From Solimonas sp964507195 (GTDB lineage: Bacteria; Pseudomonadota; Gammaproteobacteria; Nevskiales; Nevskiaceae): a DNA stretch of 64,000 bases. Positions 25,346 through 34,652 of this stretch are shown here, in pieces. The notes beneath the pieces were generated by a model. The model was not told the DNA's origin. It ran no database searches and saw only the letters and a program-made list of their open reading frames with translations. How positions within the stretch are numbered: position 1 is the stretch's first letter; the number at the start of each line of letters is the position of its first letter. A program made the position numbers and the translations under genes. The DNA lies in the NCBI GenBank assembly GCA_964507195.1, contig CAZDPA010000002.1, positions 6,195-70,194 on the forward strand, read 5' to 3'.

Positions 25346-25490
25346 GAAGACGTTTATGCCTGCCGAGGACATCTTTGTGTAAAGACCACATTGAACGATC
25401 TGAAGAAGCTCCTGTGCACCGAACGAATACACCTGCCGAGCTGCTGTGCAGCAGCCGTCCCCACGCTGGTGCTCCTGCCCGGGCATGGGG

Positions 25491-26273
25491 TCAAACGTCC
25501 GGCACCACGGGCGCCGAGGCGCCCTGCTCCTGGATCGTCAGGGCCATGTTCACCGGCAGCCGGAGCTGTTCGTAGAGCATGGCTTCCAGAATCCGCTGCT
25601 GCCCCGCATCGATCCCGGCCGAAGCGATGTCGGCGACCTGCACCTCGATGCGCGTCGCCTCGTCGGCTTCGATCAACTTGAGCAGCCAGCGTTCGAAGGT
25701 GGTGACGCCCTTGATCTCGACCACGAACAGGGCACCGGGCACCAATCCTTGGCGGGTGACACGGCCGGGGCCGGCCTCACCCGACTTCTTCTCGTAGACG
25801 AGCGTCTCGCTCACCCCATCGATCAGCTTCACGCTGAGTGCGTCGCAGGTCGCGGCCGGGAACACGAGGCCATCGGCCGGGATATAGGCGCGGGCCGGAC
25901 GCTCCATGTCGAGCGCACGCATGAATGCAGGTCGCTGCGCCTCGCGCTTGGAAGTCATTTCGCTCCAGACCATCGACGCCGACCGTTCCTCGGCACCCGG
26001 CCCGGGTAGACCGGAGACCCCTTCGGCGGTGATCGGTGAGAAGTGCGGTTTTCCGTTGCGGGCGATCCAGCTGACCATCGCCTTGCCGCTCACCAGCTTG
26101 AGCGACTCGCAGGACTCGCTGAGAAACGGCGGGGACTCGACGCCACTGCCGGATTGCACCTTCGCCGTCGTCTCGCCGACGACCATGCAGGACAGCGCAT
26201 GGGCCGCTCCGGGCGCCAACCAGATGCCGAGCATGGCGAGGGTGCGGATACTGCTCAGCGTGGAGGATGTCAT
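25491..26273 (-). CDS. Secreted protein of unknown function, last gene of the surface locus
   Basis: A 260 aa protein from the ATG at 26273, chosen because it opens a signal peptide (SSIRTLAMLGIWLAPGAAHA) with cleavage before LSC; the frame extends further upstream without protein-like content. The mature protein has cysteines near its start (LSCMVV, SESCES), a Met/Ala-rich central part and a C-terminal segment ending QEQGASAPVVPDV. No domain is recognised. It follows the TPS-caspase gene by 80 bp on the same strand and should be periplasmic or secreted, perhaps a chaperone, inhibitor or substrate of the caspase domain; that is a guess from position. Confidence 0.75.
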   Translation of the reverse strand: MTSSTLSSIRTLAMLGIWLAPGAAHALSCMVVGETTAKVQSGSGVESPPFLSESCESLKLVSGKAMVSWIARNGKPHFSPITAEGVSGLPGPGAEERSASMVWSEMTSKREAQRPAFMRALDMERPARAYIPADGLVFPAATCDALSVKLIDGVSETLVYEKKSGEAGPGRVTRQGLVPGALFVVEIKGVTTFERWLLKLIEADEATRIEVQVADIASAGIDAGQQRILEAMLYEQLRLPVNMALTIQEQGASAPVVPDV

Positions 26274-26353
26274 AGCCGATATGCCTTCATGGTCGATGTG
26301 CCCGGCAGGAGTGACGGACGGGCCAGATGCGAGAGAACTTTCATGCAAAATCC

Positions 26354-29300
26354 TTACCGGAATGGGATCGCCGGCGCAGAGGGCTTGCGATGTTCGAACA
26401 GGAAGTCGCCGCCACGCTGGTGGCCGGCATCGGCGGCGGCCGCGTAGCGCGGCAGCTGTGGCAACTTACGCTCCACCGCGATGCGTATCGGGACGAACAG
26501 CCGGGCGCCGGCTTCCCAGCGATTCACGGCTCGGAGCTGCTCGACCAGATGCCAGGCGAACACCGAGTGCCCGTTGCTGCCGCTGTCGGCGACCGGCTCG
26601 TCGGAACCGGAGGTCATCACCGCGACGGTGCGCCGGTCCAGATAACTGCTGGACTCGGGCCCGGCACCGCCGGCATCGATGTCCTGCGCAGCGGCGAAGC
26701 TGCCGGAGTAGCAGCTGTCGATGATGACCGCGACCTGGTTCGACTGGATCATCGACAGCCAGCGCGACACGTCAGCGTTGGAGATCCAGCCAGCGGCGTC
26801 GCTGGCGCTCGCATCCGCGGGAATCCAGTAGCCGCGTCCGGTCTTCTCGACCAGCTCGCCGTGCCCGGCAAAGTAGATTACCAAGCTGTCGGCCTGGTCC
26901 ATCTCCATGGCGATCCGGTTGAGCGCCAGCACGATCTCGCGCCGGCGCGAATTCTCAAGCAGCTCGACCTCGTAGCCCAGTTGCGCCCGCAGCGCCTCGC
27001 CGACGAGGCGCGCATCGGGCACGGCGCTGGTCAGCTGCGGAATCCTTGCATCGGCGTACCGGTTGACGCCGATCACCAGCGCCCGCTTGCGGGCGATCTG
27101 CGGGACTGCGGCGTCCAGTGCTGCAGTGCCGGGCTGAGCGTCGCGTCGCCGTCCGGCCCGCTGCTGGACCTGCTGCGGCGTCACGATGCAACGGTCCCAC
27201 TCGTCCTCGCGCACGGACACGCAGGGCGCAAGGTCTGCCAGTTCTGGATCGCTTTCGAGCCCCGGCAGCGCCGGTGAGAGGATGGTGTCCATGATCGCAT
27301 CGCGCTCGTCGAGCACGGCCTGGACCTGCTCACGGCCCAGCTCGTCCAGCGGCACCGCACCGAACTGCAGATCGCCATCCGCAGGATCGCCCCGGTCCTG
27401 CGGCAAGTCCGCAGGACCGGGCTGCAGGGCGCGGATCACGGTGTGCTCGATCGGGCTGCGCAGTGGCGGCGGGGTCTGCGTCGGCACGGGAGTGGGCACC
27501 GGCGTCGGGACAGGTGTCGGCACCGGCGTCGGGGCAGGCGTTGGCACCGGAGTGGGTATCGGCGTCGGGACTGGAGTGGGAACTGGCGTGGGTACCGGCG
27601 TTGGTATCGGCGTCGGGACGGGCGTGGGAACGGGTGTCGGCACCGGTGTAGGGGCTGGCGTCGGGACCGGCGGCGGCGCGGGAGGTGGCGGCGGCGGCGG
27701 CGCGGCCTTGCCGATGACCAGCTGATTGGACAGATAGCCTGCGGTCAAGTCAGTCGCGCCGAGGATCGGTGCATCGAATGCGCCGACACGCGTCGCGTAG
27801 CCCAGCACCGGCAGCAGTTCGCCTGGGGCCTGCACGTAGCCTCCGATGTACGTCACCTGCACATCGCCATCCAGCGTCGCCTGACCGCTGACATCGAGCC
27901 GATCAACTATCACGGCGCTGCTCGCGTCGATCGCCAGCACGCCGGAATCGGTCTGATTAAAGTCGCCGCTGATCAGCAGCGATCCGTCGGGTGCGAGGGT
28001 GCCATCGTTGACCAGGCTGCCGCCCGGCACGGCGATCTCGCCGCCGCCGGTGATCGTGCCTGTCACACCGTTGCTGAATCCCGAGGCAACCGTCAACAGC
28101 GAGGTGTCGTCGATCTCGACCCGATTGCGATTGACGAGTGCGTGATTGGTCACCGAGATCACGCCGGTGTTGATGCTGCGGATCGTACCGTCGTTGAGAC
28201 CGATGCCTTCGATGTCGATCGTCGCGCCGTCGGCCCGTATCAATCCTGTCGCGTCGTTGTTCCAGGTGCCGTCGGAAATGACCATCGTCGCGCCGGCATC
28301 GGCAACCAGGGTTCCGGCGTTGCCCGACATCCTCCGCAGCCGCAGCGAGTCATCAATGGCATTCACCGTGATGCCGGCACCGATGCGCATGGAGTCGGCT
28401 GCCGAGGCTCCGATCTCTGCCTCATAGCTGAGGCCGGAATCCACACCGAGATTGGTGGAGATGATGGTGCCGGAGCCGCTGACCAGCTGTTCGCCGCCAC
28501 CGCGCAGCTCGATGCGTCCACCGGCAGCTGGCGCTGCCACGCTGTCGGTCAGGAGCTGGACCGTGGAATTGTTCAGCGCCAGCCCGCCGAACACCGCCAG
28601 CACGCTGTCGGCCTCTACCGTGGTGGTCAACCCTGAACCAAGAGCAACGTCGGTGAACACGGCCTCCGTTCCAGCCGCTGCGCGCCACTCGCTGGTGCCC
28701 GCGCTGCTCGTGATCGTGCCACCGGTGAGCGCGCCGCCGGAGAACAGCACGTCACCGATGCCCCGCTCCAGCGCGGCATTGGTGTCGTAGATAACACCCG
28801 TGTTGTTCCACAACCCGCCCGTTCCAACCTCGTACACGCCGCCGGCTGATCGTCGGACTGTGCCCAGATCTGCGGTGCTGAACGCCGAGCGGAACGAGAT
28901 CAGTCCGCCGTTGGCATCCAGTGCCCCGTTGTTGTCCCAGTCCCCGAACATCAACACCGTCCCGCCTGCGTTGGCGCGAATCTGCCCGGCACTGTTGACC
29001 CACACTGTGGCGGGTGCGAGTTCGTTGATGTGGATGGTTCCGCCGTCGGCAACGATCAGGCTGTTTCCGAGCTGCACCAGGCCGGTGATGTACAGGTCGT
29101 TTGCCTGAGAGCTGATTGTCGGCGCGCCCCCATTGAAGATGTTGACCGTTGCACCCGCAGCTGCCGAGATGAATGCGCTGTCGGCTATCGCACCACCGCC
29201 GAAAATGCCCGAGACGATCGTGCCGCTGCCGGTCAATCGGCCGTCGGTACTGCCGGGACCTCCTGACGTACTGTCGAGAAACAGCAGCGTGCCGCCGATT

Positions 29301-31195
29301 TCACCCAGGCCGACGTTGCTTGCAAGCTGCAGCGTTCCGTCGAGCTGCAGGTCGTCGACAACGCTCAACACGCTGTTGGCGGGAACCGTCATCGTCGTCA
29401 CACCGGGAAGCACGACGTTCTCGAAGGTGACGTTGGCACCCGCTTCGATGCCAACCGCAATCGCCACGCCCGAAAACAGCCGGGCATTGCGGATTGCGGA
29501 GCCGTTGGTGATGTCCAGCGTGCCGCGGGAGATACTCACAAGACCGGTGTTCGTGGCGCTCCCGCTCTGACCGAGATCGAGCGTCGCATTGAGAACCGTA
29601 CCTGCGCCCGGATTGATTCCGTTGAAGTCGGGCCGCAGCGACAGATCCAGCCTGCCGCTTGCGCTGGTGTTCAAGATATCGGCGTTGATGATGATGTTGT
29701 TCGTCGCCTCCAGCTGCAGCCGTGCATCGCCGCCGGCGGTCTTGACGATGTCGTCCGCGATCGTGATGTTGCCGGGCTCACCCGAAACGCCGGCTGTGGT
29801 GATCGTCACATCGGTGCCCAGGTCCAGCGCGGCTTCGATGTCGTCGCGGTCGATCGTTGCGCCGGTGTTGTTGGACCGGAAGAAGTCCCCCGCCGCATTG
29901 ACGCCCTGGGTGATGTTGAGGGTCGGCAGATCGGCAATCGTGATGTCGAAAGGATCGATCAGCCAGGTGCCCGCGAGCCCGCTGGCCGCGCTGGCATCGG
30001 GCGCTGTGCCGATCAGCAGTCCCCCATGCGATGAGGTTTCGATGAACCCGCCGTTGCCGCCATTGGCGCCACCGCGCGCCGTGACCGGACCCAGTGCCTG
30101 CGTATCGGTGGCCGACCACAGCAGGATCTCACCGCCGTCACCGAGAACGGTGGCGTCCGCACGCAAGGCTGCTCCGGCTCCGATGTGCAGTGAGCTCGAC
30201 ATCGGCGCCGGCCCGTCAGGCGTGGCCGTCAGGATGCGGCCACCGCCCAGTGCGCCCGACGCATCGACGACCGCGCCGCTCGATATCGTCACTGCGTTGC
30301 CCAGTAGCTTGATCGTGCCGCCGGTCCCGGTCACGCTGCTGGCGTCGACCGTCCCCCGCACATCCAGCGCGTCGGTGGCAGCCAGCACGATGCGCCCCTG
30401 CCCGTCGAGCTGCAGGCTATCGGCTCGCAGCAGGCCTTCGGTGTTGACGACGCCGCCGTAGACGTCGATCTGTCGTGCCTCGACCTGGCCATCGGCATGG
30501 GCCACGCCATCGGCCAGCGGCACGCGGAAGCTCAGGTTCGGCAGACCGGTGTCCACCAGTTCCACCGAGTTCGCCGCCAGCAGGCCCACCTGTCCGCCCG
30601 GTGCAGCAATCCGGCCGCGATTGTCGATGTCCGGCGCCACCATGAAGATCTGCCCGCCGTAGGGCGTCGTGATCTGGCCCGCATTGACGATGTTGCCCGC
30701 GCCGCCGTCAGCGGCATCCAACGCGTAACGGCCGCTCGAAAAGTCGGCGTCGCTCAGGTGCAATGACGACGCCACCAGGCCGCCGACATCGATGCGCGAA
30801 CCTTCGCCGAACAGGATGCCGTTCGGATTCACCAGCCAGACGCGGCCGTTGCTGGTCAGGCTGCCGAAGATCTGGCTCGGGTCCTGGCCCAGCACGCGAT
30901 TCAGCACCTGGCTCTGCGCGTTGTCCTGCTGGAAGTGCACGCCATGGCCTGCGGCAATCGAGAACGACTGCCAGTCCAGCACCGCATTCGGGCTGGTGAC
31001 CAGGTTCATCTGCTGGCCTTCGATCGTGCTGCTCGCCGTGCCGTTGACGATCTGCATCCCGGTTGGCAAGGTCGTCGCCAGCGCACGCACGGGATGGAGT
31101 GCGATGGTGCCGGCCAGCAGCAGGCGCCCGAGCATTGCGCTCGCCGCGCCGCAGCCTCCCGCAGTGGATCGGATGTCGGGCGCTCGCATCGTCAT
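26354..31195 (-). CDS. TpsA-type exoprotein (filamentous-haemagglutinin N-domain) with C-terminal caspase-like protease
   Basis: A 1613 aa protein whose ATG overlaps the TpsB stop by 4 bp. After a signal peptide (LLLAGTIALHPVRALA) comes a two-partner-secretion domain, with MQIVNGTASSTIEGQQMNLV, the QVLNRVLGQDPSQIFGSL block and the hallmark NPNGILFG near residue 122. A long beta-helix of FHA-like repeats follows to about residue 1150, then a Pro/Thr linker of PTPVP units (about 1165-1240). The C-terminal 250 residues form a C14 caspase-like domain: KRALVIGVNRYADARIPQL, FAGHGE with catalytic His 1445, and IIDSCYSGSF with catalytic Cys 1495. TpsA proteins are exported to the cell surface by their TpsB partner; here the passenger would carry a cysteine protease. 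Peptidase activity is inferred from the intact dyad. Confidence 0.9.
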   Translation of the reverse strand: MTMRAPDIRSTAGGCGAASAMLGRLLLAGTIALHPVRALATTLPTGMQIVNGTASSTIEGQQMNLVTSPNAVLDWQSFSIAAGHGVHFQQDNAQSQVLNRVLGQDPSQIFGSLTSNGRVWLVNPNGILFGEGSRIDVGGLVASSLHLSDADFSSGRYALDAADGGAGNIVNAGQITTPYGGQIFMVAPDIDNRGRIAAPGGQVGLLAANSVELVDTGLPNLSFRVPLADGVAHADGQVEARQIDVYGGVVNTEGLLRADSLQLDGQGRIVLAATDALDVRGTVDASSVTGTGGTIKLLGNAVTISSGAVVDASGALGGGRILTATPDGPAPMSSSLHIGAGAALRADATVLGDGGEILLWSATDTQALGPVTARGGANGGNGGFIETSSHGGLLIGTAPDASAASGLAGTWLIDPFDITIADLPTLNITQGVNAAGDFFRSNNTGATIDRDDIEAALDLGTDVTITTAGVSGEPGNITIADDIVKTAGGDARLQLEATNNIIINADILNTSASGRLDLSLRPDFNGINPGAGTVLNATLDLGQSGSATNTGLVSISRGTLDITNGSAIRNARLFSGVAIAVGIEAGANVTFENVVLPGVTTMTVPANSVLSVVDDLQLDGTLQLASNVGLGEIGGTLLFLDSTSGGPGSTDGRLTGSGTIVSGIFGGGAIADSAFISAAAGATVNIFNGGAPTISSQANDLYITGLVQLGNSLIVADGGTIHINELAPATVWVNSAGQIRANAGGTVLMFGDWDNNGALDANGGLISFRSAFSTADLGTVRRSAGGVYEVGTGGLWNNTGVIYDTNAALERGIGDVLFSGGALTGGTITSSAGTSEWRAAAGTEAVFTDVALGSGLTTTVEADSVLAVFGGLALNNSTVQLLTDSVAAPAAGGRIELRGGGEQLVSGSGTIISTNLGVDSGLSYEAEIGASAADSMRIGAGITVNAIDDSLRLRRMSGNAGTLVADAGATMVISDGTWNNDATGLIRADGATIDIEGIGLNDGTIRSINTGVISVTNHALVNRNRVEIDDTSLLTVASGFSNGVTGTITGGGEIAVPGGSLVNDGTLAPDGSLLISGDFNQTDSGVLAIDASSAVIVDRLDVSGQATLDGDVQVTYIGGYVQAPGELLPVLGYATRVGAFDAPILGATDLTAGYLSNQLVIGKAAPPPPPPPAPPPVPTPAPTPVPTPVPTPVPTPIPTPVPTPVPTPVPTPIPTPVPTPAPTPVPTPVPTPVPTPVPTQTPPPLRSPIEHTVIRALQPGPADLPQDRGDPADGDLQFGAVPLDELGREQVQAVLDERDAIMDTILSPALPGLESDPELADLAPCVSVREDEWDRCIVTPQQVQQRAGRRRDAQPGTAALDAAVPQIARKRALVIGVNRYADARIPQLTSAVPDARLVGEALRAQLGYEVELLENSRRREIVLALNRIAMEMDQADSLVIYFAGHGELVEKTGRGYWIPADASASDAAGWISNADVSRWLSMIQSNQVAVIIDSCYSGSFAAAQDIDAGGAGPESSSYLDRRTVAVMTSGSDEPVADSGSNGHSVFAWHLVEQLRAVNRWEAGARLFVPIRIAVERKLPQLPRYAAAADAGHQRGGDFLFEHRKPSAPAIPFR
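27478..27675. repeat. Low-complexity tandem repeat encoding the PTPVP linker
   Basis: About 200 bp built of 12-bp-type units such as GGCACCGGCGTCGGGACA with drift, coding on the minus strand for repeated Pro-Thr-Pro-(Val/Ile/Ala). It separates the beta-helix from the caspase domain and is liable to length change by slippage. Confidence 0.8.
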
Positions 31196-32856
31196 AATCC
31201 GTAGCTCAGCGAAACATGTGCGCCGAACTCGCCGGCCTTGGTGCGCGGGCCGCGTTCAAGCGTGCGCGCCAGGTCGACACGCAGGGACCACCGGTCCTGA
31301 TACCGCCAGCGCAGTCCGGCGCCGATGCTGGACGCTGCGCACGACGAACCCGCGATATCACAGTAGATGCCGCCGCTGTTCTCGACGCGCCCCCAGTCGA
31401 CGAACGCCACCCCGTTGTAGAGCTGGCGCGCTGATGATCCCGTGCCAGATCCCAAGAGCCACGGTGCGCTGACGAATTCGATCGAAGCCGACTGCCCCTG
31501 GTCACCCGCGAGCTCGCGTTCCTCGTAGCCGCGCACCGAGCCCGCACCGCCGACGCCGAACTGCTCACCCGGAATCAGCGTGTCGTCGCTATGCTGCAGG
31601 CTGCTGCGCCAGGCGATCGTGCTTCCACCCGCCAGTCGATAGCTCGCCGCGAGGCCGCCGCGCAGGACAGCGTAGCGCCGCGTCGCGCCGCCCGCGCTTG
31701 CCACGGCGCTCCCGGACTGCACGCCGAATCCACCGCTGGAAAGATTGCGCGAGTAGCTCAGGCTGAGGTTGTAGCGATCGGCAATCCTCGCCTCGTAGCC
31801 GAGTGTCAGTGGCCGGACCCTGATTTCCGTTCCCGCCGAACCGCAGCCAGCCGAACCGAGTTCGCCCACCGAGCACCCGCTGTCGTAGCGGCGTGCGTCG
31901 AAGCCGAGCTGCGCACGGTGGCGCACATCCAGATAGCGCGGCAGGAAGTGGCGATAGCGCAGACCCAGCGCATGGCCGCGTCCGGTGAAGAAGGCATCGC
32001 CGGCAGCCGTCGGGATGTCGCGGCTCTCGACATCCGAATAGTTGGCGACCAGTTCGACGGCCGACAGATACCGGTATAGCGGAATCTGATAATTCAGGCT
32101 TGCCGCATTGCTGTGCGCGCCGTCGATCGGCGACATCTCGGCGCGCATTCCGAGCATCTGGTCGCGATCAAACAGATTGGCGTGACGCAGGCTGTACGAC
32201 AGCCGCCAGCGGCCGGTGGCGTCGCTGCCGGTATTTTCCACGGCGGCCGACTGCTGCAGCGGATCGCGGTCGCTGGTCACAACCAGCGCATCGACCTTGC
32301 CGGCGGTCACGCCCGGCTGGAACGTGACGCGGGTCGTCTTCGCGGGGTTCTCGTTGACCTGCAGCAGGTTCGCATCGATGGCGACCAGGTCCGGCGTGCG
32401 CATGATTTCCAGGCTCGGCAGGCTGCGCCGGATGTTCTGATCGCTGTAGATGCGATTGCCCTGGATCACGATGTTGTCGAGCCTGCCCTCGATGACCTGC
32501 AGGTGAACCGTGTCATCGACCACCGTCTGCTCCGGCAACGCAACCACCACCGCGCCGAAACCCTCCCGTCGATATGCGTCCTGCAGGCGATCCGCGATTT
32601 CACGGACCTTGTCGATCGTCACCGGCCCGGCCACGGGCTGAAGGATGTCCGCGAGCACATCCGCCGACAGCAAGGTGTTGCCGTCCGCGGCGAAATGGAT
32701 CGTCGGCACGGCTGACGTCAGTTGCCCGGCGCGCTGAGCGGCGGCCGGGTGCACCGATGCGAGCTGAATGCCCGCCAGCAGCAAAGTCGAGACTCGCCGC
32801 CCCGGCAGGACACTACCGCCCCGGCGATCGCGCGGGCCTGCCCGGGCCTGATGCAT
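31192..32856 (-). CDS. TpsB outer-membrane transporter (ShlB/FhaC/HecB family)
   Basis: A 554 aa protein. The ATG at 32856 overlaps the CHASE2 stop (TGATG) and starts a signal peptide (VSTLLLAGIQLASVHPAAAQ); the frame upstream lies inside the CHASE2 gene and is not used. Residues about 45-120 hold a POTRA-like domain (TIDKVREIADRLQDAYRREG, then VVVALPEQTV), followed by the second POTRA-like segment starting VIEGRLDNIVIQGN and a 16-strand barrel with the VRGYEERELAGDQG conserved motif. TpsB proteins recognise the TPS domain of their TpsA partner in the periplasm and thread it across the outer membrane. The partner is the caspase-bearing TpsA encoded directly downstream with a 4-bp overlap. Confidence 0.93.
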   Translation of the reverse strand: MHQARAGPRDRRGGSVLPGRRVSTLLLAGIQLASVHPAAAQRAGQLTSAVPTIHFAADGNTLLSADVLADILQPVAGPVTIDKVREIADRLQDAYRREGFGAVVVALPEQTVVDDTVHLQVIEGRLDNIVIQGNRIYSDQNIRRSLPSLEIMRTPDLVAIDANLLQVNENPAKTTRVTFQPGVTAGKVDALVVTSDRDPLQQSAAVENTGSDATGRWRLSYSLRHANLFDRDQMLGMRAEMSPIDGAHSNAASLNYQIPLYRYLSAVELVANYSDVESRDIPTAAGDAFFTGRGHALGLRYRHFLPRYLDVRHRAQLGFDARRYDSGCSVGELGSAGCGSAGTEIRVRPLTLGYEARIADRYNLSLSYSRNLSSGGFGVQSGSAVASAGGATRRYAVLRGGLAASYRLAGGSTIAWRSSLQHSDDTLIPGEQFGVGGAGSVRGYEERELAGDQGQSASIEFVSAPWLLGSGTGSSARQLYNGVAFVDWGRVENSGGIYCDIAGSSCAASSIGAGLRWRYQDRWSLRVDLARTLERGPRTKAGEFGAHVSLSYGL

Positions 32857-34301
32857 CAGTGCCCGCCGCCGGTGGTGGACACGGTTGCCGCATACAGCAA
32901 GGACCCGACCGGGAACAGCGTCTGCATCAGCAAGCCCAGCAGTGCCAACGCGCCCTCGGCCGCCGCGCGAACCCGGCCGATGCCCAGTTCGCCGGCATTC
33001 ACGCCCCAGGCGATCCGATCGTTGCCAAGGCGCAGTACCGCATACGAAGCGGCCAGGCTCTTGAGCTCCATCTGGATCGGATGGCTGACCACCTCGTGCC
33101 AGACATGACGGAGGCTCAGATGCGCGTCGACCGCCACCTGGCCCCAGTTCCATTTCAGCAACAGGTAAGCCAGCACCATTGTGGCCGAATAGCTGGTGGG
33201 TACCCAGTACCCGGCGTGGGCGCGCAGCACGGCGGCGAGCTGGGCCATTGCCGCAATCAGTGCGAGCACCACGAACACGAAGACGATCGGCTGGATGCTG
33301 GTGAGAAAATAGCGATGCCCCACCATGTGCGGCGTCGGCGCCGCCAGCACTTCGGCGAACAGGATGCTCGTGTACCTCAGCACCACGCTGCACAGCGTGA
33401 CGAACAGCAGCGCCACGCACACCGCAACGAAGTGCGAAGCCTCGCGCTCGTCGGTCAGACCGCCCGCCAGCGCCGCAAGATGGACGTTGACGCCGAAACG
33501 ATCGCCGAACGGTGAGCCGAAGATATCGGTCTGGCCCCAGGCACCGCCGACGACAATCCACTCCGGCCGCACCATGTCCAGCACCTGGCCCAGCGCTTCG
33601 AGATCACCGTTGAAGGGAATGGTCAGCCCGCTCGCCAGCACATGCGGCGACATCGGCATCAGCTTCTGCACGAACGGCACCGCAGGATCGGCGCAGGTGC
33701 CCGGCGCGGCCAGCGCCGCGTCGGCCAGCCCGCCGACGTACTGGTGGGTCAGCTTCGGGTAGCCGAACTCGTTGGGGATATACGGCAATCCAAAGCTCAG
33801 CCCCTGCGCGCACAGCGACTGCCGCCACTGCCGCAAGTTCGCGATGTCCTCCGGCGTGCCGGCATCGACCGCCGCCAGCACCCAGCGCTGCGGGTTGGCA
33901 AGGAACAGCTGGTCCAGCGTGTGCTGGCCGGCAGCCTGCCCAGGCACCGGCGAAAGATCGAGATCGAGCACGATGCGCTTCGCATCCGGCGCGTGGCGGT
34001 CCACCACGGCCAGCAGCGCCGCGGCGCGGTCCCGGTCGATCGGCGAGCGCGCGCCGAAGTAGCCCTGGTAGCCGGCGTCATCGATGGCCACCACCGCGAC
34101 ATTCGGCAGGCGCGTCGTGTCAGGCGTCAGCGCCGCCGCCCGCGTGACGTCATACGCCGACCAGCTGCTCGCGAGGTACTGCCAGGTTCCGGTGGATGCG
34201 ACGAGCGGCAGCATCGCGATCAGCATCATCGGCCCGCGCAGGGTATGGAGCAGCAACTCCTCCCACAGCATCAGCAGGAAGTCCCTCGCGACAGGGATCA
34301 C
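32856..34301 (-). CDS. CHASE2-domain membrane sensor without output domain
   Basis: A 481 aa protein. An N-terminal membrane helix (PMMLIAMLPLVASTGTWQYL) is followed by a periplasmic CHASE2 domain from about residue 65, with VAVVAIDDAGYQGYFGARSP, then RIVLDLDLSPVPG and VVGGAWGQTDIF. Several hydrophobic helices follow at about 290-400. CHASE2 domains are extracellular sensors usually fused to kinases, adenylate cyclases or CHAT proteases; here the C-terminus (about 400-481) has no recognisable enzymatic domain. The stop overlaps the TpsB start, so the three genes are coupled. It may gate or sense for the secreted caspase system. The ligand is unknown. Confidence 0.85.
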   Translation of the reverse strand: MIPVARDFLLMLWEELLLHTLRGPMMLIAMLPLVASTGTWQYLASSWSAYDVTRAAALTPDTTRLPNVAVVAIDDAGYQGYFGARSPIDRDRAAALLAVVDRHAPDAKRIVLDLDLSPVPGQAAGQHTLDQLFLANPQRWVLAAVDAGTPEDIANLRQWRQSLCAQGLSFGLPYIPNEFGYPKLTHQYVGGLADAALAAPGTCADPAVPFVQKLMPMSPHVLASGLTIPFNGDLEALGQVLDMVRPEWIVVGGAWGQTDIFGSPFGDRFGVNVHLAALAGGLTDEREASHFVAVCVALLFVTLCSVVLRYTSILFAEVLAAPTPHMVGHRYFLTSIQPIVFVFVVLALIAAMAQLAAVLRAHAGYWVPTSYSATMVLAYLLLKWNWGQVAVDAHLSLRHVWHEVVSHPIQMELKSLAASYAVLRLGNDRIAWGVNAGELGIGRVRAAAEGALALLGLLMQTLFPVGSLLYAATVSTTGGGH

Positions 34302-34371
34302 GCGCGCACCGTCATCGCGAGCGCCGTGAGCAGGGTTCCGCGTTCACCGCATCCCTTGCATCGGCAACGCA

Positions 34372-34620
34372 CTAGAACTTGCTCCTGACGAGCGCAACGG
34401 CGATCAGTGCACCACGCCGCCAGGCCTCCGGCTGTCCCGGCTGGGTCTCGTACATCCGCTCGATCATCGACAGGTTTTCCAGCGCGTCGTGGGCGCGGAC
34501 GTCACGGATGAACTCCAGGGCCTGCAGAAAGCCGCGCTGCTCGTCGATGACGAAATCGATCCATTCACCCGACTGGACCTGATCTTCCGGTCTTCGCATC
34601 GAATTGCCTGATCCGCTCAT
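34372..34620 (-). CDS. Small hypothetical protein (82 aa) within the surface operon
   Basis: The frame is open further upstream, but the protein-like part starts at the ATG at 34620 (MSGSGNSMRRPEDQVQSGEW), behind a GGGGAA site. It has a soluble, acidic helical core (DFVIDEQRGFLQALEFIRDV and NLSMIERMYETQPGQP) and a basic tail. No family is recognised. It begins 32 bp after the barrel stop and ends 70 bp before the CHASE2 gene, so it is cotranscribed with both. It is likely cytoplasmic. Confidence 0.65.
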   Translation of the reverse strand: MSGSGNSMRRPEDQVQSGEWIDFVIDEQRGFLQALEFIRDVRAHDALENLSMIERMYETQPGQPEAWRRGALIAVALVRSKF

Positions 34621-34652
34621 CGGCGGTGTTCCCCGTGAGTGCAGCGATTCGG

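Noticed and set aside
27443..28636. 397-codon plus-strand frame opposite the TpsA gene
   Set aside because: Antisense of the PTPVP repeat and FHA repeats; composition is not protein-like.
31192..33561. Long upstream extension of the TpsB frame into the CHASE2 gene
   Set aside because: Upstream codons are Arg/Gly-rich and overlap an intact gene; the ATG at 32856 has the signal peptide and coupling to the CHASE2 stop.
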